The notes below the pieces were generated by a model. The model was given only the letters and a program-made list of their open reading frames with translations. It was not told where the DNA came from and did no database searches. A stretch of 34,770 nucleotides of DNA from Cyanobacteriota bacterium (GTDB lineage: Bacteria > Cyanobacteriota > Cyanobacteriia > Cyanobacteriales > Microcoleaceae). Both the position numbers and the translations under genes were made by a program. Shown here piece after piece: positions 29,001 through 34,770 of this stretch (position 1 is its first letter; the number at the start of each line of letters is the position of its first letter). The DNA lies in the NCBI GenBank assembly GCA_025362325.1, contig JANYGO010000250.1, forward strand, positions 1-34,770. Direction: 5' to 3'.

Positions 29001-31565
29001 ATGCAATTTGTCCCCAAAGCAATCCCCGAAATTCAACCAGAAATCATCCCAGTTAAAGAATCCCCGCCGCCAGAACTTGTTACTTTCGATGTCAGCGGGA
29101 TGAAATGTCCGGGCTGCGCCAAAGCAGTTGAACGCCAACTCATGCAGCATTCAGGCGTAATTTCAGCTTGCGTTAACTTAGCCGTAGAAGTTGCAACGGT
29201 TGAGTGTCAACCGGGGGCTGTCGATGCAGAAGCTTTAGCGAAAAAGTTGACTGATAACGGATTTCCCTCCCAGTCTCGCTTAGGTGGAAATCAGCGGGAA
29301 GCGGAAGCGGCCATAATTGAACGACGGCGGCAAGAAATTCGACAGCAAATCAATCAATTGTCGATCGCCCTGATCCTAATTATTCTATCCGGTTTAGGTC
29401 ACATACTCGGCACAAAAGCCCCAATTCTCAGCAACATTTGGTTTCACTGGGGACTCGCCACCCTAGCATTACTGCTACCAGGCCGCCCGATTATCGTTGA
29501 CGGCTGCCGCAGTTTGTGGCGAAATGCACCAAACATGAATACTTTAGTAGCTTTAGGCGCAGTCACAGCCTACACAGCTAGCAACGCGGCGCTGCTGTTT
29601 CCAAAGATGGGATGGGAGTGCTTTTTTGACGAACCGGTGATGCTGCTGGGCTTTATTTTGTTGGGTAAAACTCTCGAACAGCAAGCCAGACGGCGCGCTG
29701 CATCAGCTTTGCAAGCTTTAATCGCACTGCAACCGGCGACAGCCCGCTTAGTTGATTTTAAACTGCCGATTTTAAATTTAGGCTTAGAAGAATTGCCATT
29801 AAACTCGACATCTGAACTCTACAATCCACAATACATTGAAATTCCAGCCGATAGCGTCCGAGTCGGAGAATGGCTGCAAGTTTTGCCCGGGGAAAAAATT
29901 CCCGTAGACGGCGAAGTTTGCGAAGGCAAAACAACCGTGGATGAGTCGATGCTGACTGGCGAATCGATGCCAGTGTTGAAGCAACCAGGAGATACAGTCG
30001 CGGCCGGAACTATCAATAAATCTGGGGCAGTTGTGATGCGGGCAACTCGCACCGGTCAGGAAACAACTGTAGCTCAAATGGTGGCTTTGGTGCAAGCAGC
30101 CCAAACTCGCAAAGCGCCGATTCAAAATTTAGCTGATACTGTCGCCGGATATTTTGTCTATGGGGTAATGGCGATATCGGTTTTAACTTTTCTATTTTGG
30201 TATTTTGCCGGAACTCATATTTGGCATTCTGTGCTTTTAGGACACGGGGCGATGGATATGGGACACGGCGCAATGAATATGGGAATTGGCAATCAATTAC
30301 CCATGATTCATTATCAATCTTCTTTGCTGTTAAGTTTGAAATTGGCGATCGCAGTTTTAGTCATTGCTTGTCCTTGCGCTTTGGGACTGGCTACCCCAAC
30401 TGCAATTTTAGTCGGTTCTGGCATCGGGGCGGAACGGGGGCTTTTAATTCGCGGTGGTGATGTTTTAGAACGGGTACATCAATTAGATACAGTGGTTTTT
30501 GACAAAACTGGGACTCTGACAACCGGCAATCTTACACTCACAGATTATTTGCCGATTTTTGTGAATTATGATTTGGATTTGAACTCAGATATTAATGTTG
30601 GCAACAAACAAGATGCCTGTTCCACAATTTCCACAATGTCCACAATTTCCACAATTGATGATGTTTATGGAAACAGACAAAATGCCTGTTCCACAATTGA
30701 CTCAAAACTGCTGCAAATTGCGGCGGCGGTGGAAAGAGGCGCTTGTCATCCCATCGCCGCCGCGATTTTACGGGAATCTCAAAAACAAGCTTTGCCGCTG
30801 CTACCTGCTGAGGATTTCTACACGGAACCAGGATTCGGGGTTTCTGCTTTGGTGGATGGCCGACGGGTGTTCGCGGGGAATGCTGAGTGGATGAGCCAGC
30901 AGGGCGTTGCTGTGGCTGCGGAACTTTTGGAGTCTTTGGCAGGCAAAACGGCGGTTTACGTGGCTTCTGAGGGCGTTTTGCTGGGAGTAATCGGGCTAAA
31001 AGATACTCTGAGGCCAGACGCTAAGGCGACGGTCGATCGCCTCCGGGAAATGGGATTGCGGGTGATGATGCTGACAGGTGATACGACATCGGCGGCGGCG
31101 GCGACGGCGCAGCAGTTAGGTTTGACGGCGACTGATGTTTTGGCCGAAGTGCGGCCGGAGGGCAAGGCGATCGCGATCGCCAGTTTGCAAGCGCAAGGCT
31201 GTAAAGTAGCTGTGGTGGGGGATGGTATCAATGATGCCCCGGCTTTGGCTCAAGCTGATGTCGGTATCGGTTTGCACTGTGGCACTGATGTCGCGGTTGA
31301 GACGGCTCAAATTGTGTTGATGCGAAATGCTTTGATGGATGTTGTTGAGTCGATCGACCTTGGGCGCGCTACTTTTAATAAGATTCGCCAAAATTTGTTC
31401 TGGGCTTTTGCTTACAATACTCTGGGAATTCCGGTTGCAGCCGGTATCTTGCTGCCTGCAACCGGAATTCTACTCAGTCCTGCGGCGGCAGGTGCATTTA
31501 TGGCGTTTAGTTCTGTTAGCGTTGTTACCAATTCTTTGTTTTTGCGCCGGGGATTTCGACCCTAA
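29001..31565 (+). CDS. Copper-transporting P1B-type ATPase (CtaA/CopA-like)
   Basis: 854 residues. An N-terminal heavy-metal domain has GMKCPGC with C36 and C39. Membrane segments flank the actuator domain (TGES at 319-322); the ion-binding CPC is at 457-459 in ACPCALGLATPT. Phosphorylation motif DKTGTLT begins at D501, HP motif C-H583-P584 in the nucleotide domain, TGD at 692-694, GDGINDAP at 740-747. The GMKCxGC domain and CPC indicate Cu(I) transport; the best-fit group is cyanobacterial CtaA (import toward plastocyanin) rather than PacS, but this is inference. Two oddities: a Met/His-rich loop at 414-437 (HGAMDMGHGAMNMG) before the CPC helix, and a repeat-derived insertion at 533-566 between the P-site and the nucleotide-binding domain. 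Monocistronic. Confidence 0.94.
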   Translation: MQFVPKAIPEIQPEIIPVKESPPPELVTFDVSGMKCPGCAKAVERQLMQHSGVISACVNLAVEVATVECQPGAVDAEALAKKLTDNGFPSQSRLGGNQREAEAAIIERRRQEIRQQINQLSIALILIILSGLGHILGTKAPILSNIWFHWGLATLALLLPGRPIIVDGCRSLWRNAPNMNTLVALGAVTAYTASNAALLFPKMGWECFFDEPVMLLGFILLGKTLEQQARRRAASALQALIALQPATARLVDFKLPILNLGLEELPLNSTSELYNPQYIEIPADSVRVGEWLQVLPGEKIPVDGEVCEGKTTVDESMLTGESMPVLKQPGDTVAAGTINKSGAVVMRATRTGQETTVAQMVALVQAAQTRKAPIQNLADTVAGYFVYGVMAISVLTFLFWYFAGTHIWHSVLLGHGAMDMGHGAMNMGIGNQLPMIHYQSSLLLSLKLAIAVLVIACPCALGLATPTAILVGSGIGAERGLLIRGGDVLERVHQLDTVVFDKTGTLTTGNLTLTDYLPIFVNYDLDLNSDINVGNKQDACSTISTMSTISTIDDVYGNRQNACSTIDSKLLQIAAAVERGACHPIAAAILRESQKQALPLLPAEDFYTEPGFGVSALVDGRRVFAGNAEWMSQQGVAVAAELLESLAGKTAVYVASEGVLLGVIGLKDTLRPDAKATVDRLREMGLRVMMLTGDTTSAAAATAQQLGLTATDVLAEVRPEGKAIAIASLQAQGCKVAVVGDGINDAPALAQADVGIGLHCGTDVAVETAQIVLMRNALMDVVESIDLGRATFNKIRQNLFWAFAYNTLGIPVAAGILLPATGILLSPAAAGAFMAFSSVSVVTNSLFLRRGFRP
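30600..30698 (+). repeat. Repeat-derived insertion inside the copper ATPase gene
   Basis: Two copies of CAAGATGCCTGTTCCACAA (30609-30627; 30678-30696 with one change) flank a 9-bp tandem repeat TTCCACAAT x4 (30620-30655, third unit starting GT). In the gene frame this gives QDACSTISTMSTISTI, and later RQNACSTI. The same repeat core at 4016-4043 encodes TGKMPVPQ in dacB in a different reading frame. Confidence 0.8.
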
Positions 31566-31587
31566 ATGTATGTCTTGCAAATAAAAA

Positions 31588-31662
31588 TCATCAGTCATTG
31601 GTCATTAGCTAGGAACTAATGACTAATGACTTATGACTAATGACTAATGACTAATGACTGAT
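31588..31662. repeat. STRR heptamers forming a hairpin between convergent genes
   Basis: GTCATTGGTCATTAG (about 31594-31608) pairs with CTAATGACTAATGAC (about 31616-31630) with one mismatch, and further TAATGAC units run to 31662. Heptamer unit identical to the block after tamB. It probably separates the transcripts of the copper ATPase and the gene at 31665. Confidence 0.85.
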
Positions 31663-31664
31663 GG

Positions 31665-32012
31665 CTACAATGCCATACTTTCCAAGAGCCGCCAGTTATT
31701 GTTTTTTATAATTGAATGACTGACTAGCTCGAACATTTGACGGCAGTGGTTGTTGGTTTGCAGGGGCAGTTCCTCGTTTTTAATCACGAAGTTCATGCGA
31801 ACCTCTGAGTCGCTGGCTGTGTTTTTCTCGATTAGGACTTCTGCTGTGACAAGTTTGGGAATCGAAACTTGACCGGGAAGTTCGCGAGCCATGAGGGAAT
31901 CGCCTGTATTGTAGATAATATCAAGATTGCATGACTCTAAAATTTCAATCAGGGATTGACGGAGACGGTCGATCGGAACTGCAACGATAAAAAAACCAGT
32001 ATAGCGAGCCAT
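31665..32012 (-). CDS. Conserved-type hypothetical protein
   Basis: 115 residues, not recognised. The start MARYTGFFIVAVPIDRLRQSL continues LIEILESCNLDIIYNTGDSLMARELPG, LVTAEVLIEK, and VRMNFVIKNEELPLQTNNHC. The alternating strands and helices suggest a compact alpha/beta protein with a ferredoxin-like or polyketide-cyclase-like shape, and no catalytic motif. No signal peptide or membrane span (the hydrophobic FFIVAV is a strand). Codon use is normal for the window. It is minus-strand between two plus genes and divergent from tmk across about 100 bp, so it may share a regulatory region with tmk-holB. Its function is unknown; I make no further claim. Confidence 0.75.
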   Translation of the reverse strand: MARYTGFFIVAVPIDRLRQSLIEILESCNLDIIYNTGDSLMARELPGQVSIPKLVTAEVLIEKNTASDSEVRMNFVIKNEELPLQTNNHCRQMFELVSHSIIKNNNWRLLESMAL

Positions 32013-32117
32013 AGAAAACTCCAGCCGTGAGGCATTTAGACTTTATCATCATACCGAACCTAGAAGAGATGTACAGAACAATATGGAATTATTTTATTCA
32101 GGTGGAAAGTTAGGGCA

Positions 32118-32786
32118 ATGAAGGGCAAACTTATCGTGTTTGAGGGGGTTGAAGGTGCGGGTAAAACTACGCAAATGCAGCGATTGATACATTTGCTGCA
32201 AGCAAGCTGCTTTCTGAAAGTCCGGTTGATGGCTACTCGCGAACCGGGGGGGACTGAGTTGGGAAGGCGGCTGCGACATTTGTTGCTGAAACAAGATCCG
32301 GGAGAATTTGTATCCGATCGAGCAGAATTATTCATGTATGCAGCCGATCGCGCTCAACACGTCGAAACTTGTCTCAAACCCGAGTTATTCAAGGGAACGA
32401 TTGTTTTGTGCGATCGCTTTACTGATTCTACGATTGCTTATCAGGGCTACGGCCGCGGTATTGACTTAAATTTAATTAAGCAGTTGAATGACATTGCCAC
32501 CGGCGGCTTGCAAAGCGATCTGACTTTGTGGCTGGATATTAATGTGGAGGCGGGTTTGGCGAGGGTAAGAAGTCGGGGAGGGTGCGATCGGATCGAGCAA
32601 GCCGATTTGAAGTTTCACCAGCGGGTGCAGCAAGGTTTTGCGGGCTTGGCCGGGGAAAATAAATCTCGAATTGTCCGGATCGATGGCGATCGTACCGAAG
32701 ATGAAGTCGCTCGGGAAATTCAAGCTATCGTAACTCGCAAGTTAGAAGATTGGGGATATTCAAATAATACCAATTCTGAAAAATAG
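32118..32786 (+). CDS. tmk: Thymidylate kinase
   Basis: 222 residues. Phosphorylates dTMP to dTDP with ATP for DNA synthesis. Walker A is EGVEGAGKTT at 9-18; TREPGGTELG at about 40-49 is the substrate loop; the DR(H/Y/F) motif is DRF at 99-101 followed by DSTIAYQGYGRG; a LID region (RSRGGCDRIEQ, about 151-161) follows LTLWLDI. Cytosolic. The start ATG 32118 has a weak upstream AAAGTTAGGG. It is followed by holB after 11 bp; this pairing is common in bacteria and suggests one transcript. Confidence 0.97.
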   Translation: MKGKLIVFEGVEGAGKTTQMQRLIHLLQASCFLKVRLMATREPGGTELGRRLRHLLLKQDPGEFVSDRAELFMYAADRAQHVETCLKPELFKGTIVLCDRFTDSTIAYQGYGRGIDLNLIKQLNDIATGGLQSDLTLWLDINVEAGLARVRSRGGCDRIEQADLKFHQRVQQGFAGLAGENKSRIVRIDGDRTEDEVAREIQAIVTRKLEDWGYSNNTNSEK

Positions 32787-32797
32787 GGTGACATAAC

Positions 32798-33760
32798 ATG
32801 GATTATTTTACATCATTAATCGGACAAGAACGAGCCGTAGAATTACTAACCCAAGCAGTCGAGAAAAACCGAATAGCTCCCGGTTATTTATTTATCGGCT
32901 CTAACGGCATCGGCAAAAGTTTAGCAGCTCAGTGTTTCATCGAGCTTTTATTTTCAGCCAATCTTCCCGAAACCAAACTAATCACCGCCGTGCAAAATCG
33001 CGTGCGGCAGCGAAATCATCCAGACTTGCTCTGGGTAGAACCAACTTACATGAACCAAGGCAAACGGCTTTCGACAAAAGAAGCAGAAGAAGCCGGTTTA
33101 AAGCGGAAAGCACCGCCTCAAATTCGCTTAGAACAAGTTCGAGAAATCGGTGAATTTCTGAGCCGACCGCCCCTAGAAGCTGCGCGTTCAATCGTAGTTT
33201 TGGAACAGGCAGAAACAATGGGTGAGGGAGCCGCTAACGGCTTATTGAAAACATTAGAAGAACCGGGAAAAGCCGCCCTAATTTTAATTGCTCCAACTGT
33301 GGAAGCTTTGCTGCCCACTTTGATTTCCCGCTGTCAAAAAATCCAGTTTTCTAGGCTGAATCCCGAAGCAATGGCACAAGTTTTGCAGCAAGCAGGATTC
33401 GGGGAGATTTTGAATCATTCCGAGGTAATGGGGATGGCTCAGGGAAGTCCTGGGGAAGCAATTGCTATTTGGCAGCAACTGCAATCAATACCCGATGATT
33501 TGCTGCAAAAGGTGAAGCAGTTGCCTCAAAATCTGCGGTCTGCTTTGGAATTAGCCAAGGAAATTGATAAAACTTTAGATACTGAATCTCAGTTGTGGTT
33601 GATCGATTATTTACAGCACTGTTACTGGCAGCAATTTTTAGTAGGGCGAATTAGCCGATCGCCCTTAGAGCCCTTGGAAAAAGCGCGACAATATTTGTTA
33701 AACTACGTGCAGCCGCGATTGGTCTGGGAATGCACGCTAATGGGAATTTGTCAAGCATAA
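32798..33760 (+). CDS. holB: DNA polymerase III subunit delta-prime
   Basis: 320 residues. Part of the clamp-loader complex that places the beta clamp on DNA. It is an AAA+ protein: the Walker-A-like GSNGIGKS is at 34-41 after PGYLFIG, then ARSIVVLEQAETM and GLLKTLEEPG, and the SRC motif (LISRCQKIQF). The zinc-binding Cys cluster found in many delta-prime proteins is not visible (the segment reads RNHPDLLWVEPTY). The C-terminal domain is divergent, as usual in cyanobacteria. It follows tmk closely (11 bp) and ends 40 bp before msrA. Assignment rests on the fold motifs and the tmk linkage. Confidence 0.9.
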   Translation: MDYFTSLIGQERAVELLTQAVEKNRIAPGYLFIGSNGIGKSLAAQCFIELLFSANLPETKLITAVQNRVRQRNHPDLLWVEPTYMNQGKRLSTKEAEEAGLKRKAPPQIRLEQVREIGEFLSRPPLEAARSIVVLEQAETMGEGAANGLLKTLEEPGKAALILIAPTVEALLPTLISRCQKIQFSRLNPEAMAQVLQQAGFGEILNHSEVMGMAQGSPGEAIAIWQQLQSIPDDLLQKVKQLPQNLRSALELAKEIDKTLDTESQLWLIDYLQHCYWQQFLVGRISRSPLEPLEKARQYLLNYVQPRLVWECTLMGICQA

Positions 33761-33800
33761 TAAGAGTGCTAAGTTTTATCCCAATACGATAAGTAACACA

Positions 33801-34265
33801 ATGGAAAAAGCCACATTTGCAGCCGGTTGTTTTTGGGGAGTGGAACACAAGTTTCGCGCCGTTGCGGGTGTCGTCTCGACTGCGGCGGGTTACACGGGCG
33901 GTCACTGGTCGAATCCCTGCTACCTCGATGTTTGCGCCCGAGTTACCGGTCATGCTGAATCAGTGCTCTTGGAGTACGATCGATCGCAAATCAGTTACGA
34001 AACACTGCTAGATATATTCTGGAACTGTCACGATCCTACCCAAATCAATCGCCAAGGCCCCGACAGAGGCGAACAGTACAGGTCTGTAATTTTTTATCAT
34101 AATTCCGAACAAGAAAAAGCCGCCCGCGAATCCAAACAAAAATTGCAAACTTCCCGTAAATACAACAAAGATATTGCCACCGAAATCAAACCTGCTGGTG
34201 AGTTTTATCTGGCAGAGGATTACCATCAACAGTATATTGAGAAGGAGCGCCAGTCATCCCGGTAG
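33801..34265 (+). CDS. msrA: Peptide-methionine (S)-S-oxide reductase
   Basis: 154 residues. Reduces methionine-S-sulfoxide in proteins, using thioredoxin. The active-site motif GCFWGVE has the catalytic Cys10. GVVSTAAGYTGG, TGHAESVLLEYD, FWNCHDPTQINRQGPDRGEQYRS (quoted in part: HDPTQINRQGPD) and EFYLAEDYHQQY are family hallmarks. Additional cysteines at 40 (NPCY, usually NPTY), 45 and 76 could resolve the disulfide; the C-terminal resolving Cys of E. coli-type MsrA is absent. Cytosolic; no signal peptide. Starts 40 bp after holB and may have its own promoter. Fits protection of photosynthetic cells against oxidants. Confidence 0.96.
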   Translation: MEKATFAAGCFWGVEHKFRAVAGVVSTAAGYTGGHWSNPCYLDVCARVTGHAESVLLEYDRSQISYETLLDIFWNCHDPTQINRQGPDRGEQYRSVIFYHNSEQEKAARESKQKLQTSRKYNKDIATEIKPAGEFYLAEDYHQQYIEKERQSSR

Positions 34266-34350
34266 CCCAGTTTGTTTCCACCTAGAACAACCAGAATAAA
34301 ATTGGTTCGATCGTTTGGACTTTAGTTTTCATAATCTGAGGACTTCAGCT

Positions 34351-34417
34351 TGTAGGGTGCGTCAGCTCTCTGAGCTTCCACCGGCAAGCGAAACGCTGTT
34401 GGCTGACGCACCCTACA
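34351..34417. repeat. 67-bp MITE-like element with perfect 16-bp inverted ends
   Basis: TGTAGGGTGCGTCAGC (34351-34366) and its exact reverse complement GCTGACGCACCCTACA (34402-34417). The ends match the 131-bp element at 21283-21413; the interiors are different. It could also fold as a terminator-like hairpin for msrA. Confidence 0.8.
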
Positions 34418-34453
34418 ATACTAATATTTCATTCTTTAGTCTGCGGAGGCAGA

Positions 34454-34481
34454 CTTCGTTTGTATAGATGCGGTTTCAACC
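34454..34481. repeat. GGTTGAAACCGC-family repeat copy
   Basis: On the minus strand GGTTGAAACCGCATCTATAC followed by AAACGAAG matches the 39-bp unit at 2118 in about 26 of 28 positions. Confidence 0.8.
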
Positions 34482-34511
34482 GCCTCCTTCCTCGCAAAAT
34501 CTTTTTTACCC

Positions 34512-34551
34512 AAACAAAAAGCGCCCCTATTTCTAGGAGCGCTTTTTGTTT
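34512..34551 (-). terminator. Intrinsic terminator of psbA
   Basis: AAACAAAAAGCGC and CCCTA on one arm pair with TAGGAGCGCTTTTTGTTT over 18 bp (one mismatch) around a 4-nt loop. The GC-rich core next to A/T tails makes it work on both strands. It begins 15 bp after the psbA stop. Confidence 0.88.
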
Positions 34552-34566
34552 ATCTCAAGTTAAAAA

Positions 34567-34770
<204 letters not shown>

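Larger units (their letters stand above)
34266..34566. other. Intergenic, 301 bp, between convergent msrA and psbA
   Basis: Contains a 67-bp MITE-like repeat (34351-34417), a GGTTGAAACCGC-family copy (34454-34481) and the psbA terminator (34512-34551). No gene seen. Confidence 0.6.

Noticed and set aside
30595..30894. 99-residue frame with KMPVPQFPQ repeats inside the copper ATPase gene
   Set aside because: It is the alternative reading of the dispersed repeat; no start signal, and the ATPase frame is intact.

Overview
The window is chromosomal DNA from a filamentous cyanobacterium. Direct signs are the end of psbA (photosystem II D1) at the right edge, a likely nblB phycobilisome gene, a kinase-GUN4 fusion, many HIP1-type GCGATCGC octamers, and abundant heptameric short tandem repeats. 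An Oscillatoriales/Microcoleus-like host is my inference from the repeat style; no marker here settles the genus.

Layout. 1-924: a frameshifted IS1-type transposase fragment cut by the window edge, then a YkuD-like gene stopped early by an in-frame TAG. 1.4-2.1 kb: a Coq4-like protein and a minimal LuxR-type HTH protein. 2.3-5.4 kb (minus): alpha/beta hydrolase, dacB-type D-Ala-D-Ala carboxypeptidase and a thioredoxin-like [2Fe-2S] ferredoxin. 5.6-9.0 kb (plus): CBS-pair protein, NblB-like HEAT protein, CAP-RTX secreted protein. 9.1-13.4 kb: EAL phosphodiesterase with a degenerate GGDEF (minus), P-loop kinase (plus), murQ (minus), DUF3110 protein (minus). 13.8-20.6 kb: a 2238-residue TamB protein. 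20.8-23.7 kb: an orphan basic protein, then three type II toxin-antitoxin modules in a row (a decayed RelE/HigB-type pair, mazEF, and Phd/VapC). 23.8-28.8 kb: kinase-GUN4 (minus), ispG (plus), Ctp protease (plus), small conserved gene (minus). 29.0-34.3 kb: copper P-type ATPase (plus), hypothetical gene (minus), tmk-holB (plus), msrA (plus). 34.5-34.8 kb: psbA 3' end with a strong terminator (minus).

The genes are mostly housekeeping and envelope functions: cell-wall turnover (dacB, murQ), outer-membrane assembly (tamB), isoprenoid precursors (ispG), dTTP synthesis and replication (tmk, holB), oxidative repair (msrA), copper supply (P-ATPase) and photosystem/phycobilisome upkeep (psbA, nblB, a Ctp protease of the D1-processing family).

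The most unusual aspect is the repeat landscape. At least eight repeat families fill seven of the eight convergent gene gaps, supply stop codons or C-terminal residues to three genes (P-loop kinase, murQ, antitoxin), and are embedded in frame inside dacB, the copper ATPase and tamB. One repeat (core AAGATGCCTGT) is translated in two different reading frames in two proteins. I did not see an undescribed enzymatic system that I could defend. The best leads are the in-frame repeats, the decayed toxin bracketed by copies of one small mobile-looking repeat, and the Coq4-like/HTH pair in a lineage that does not make ubiquinone.
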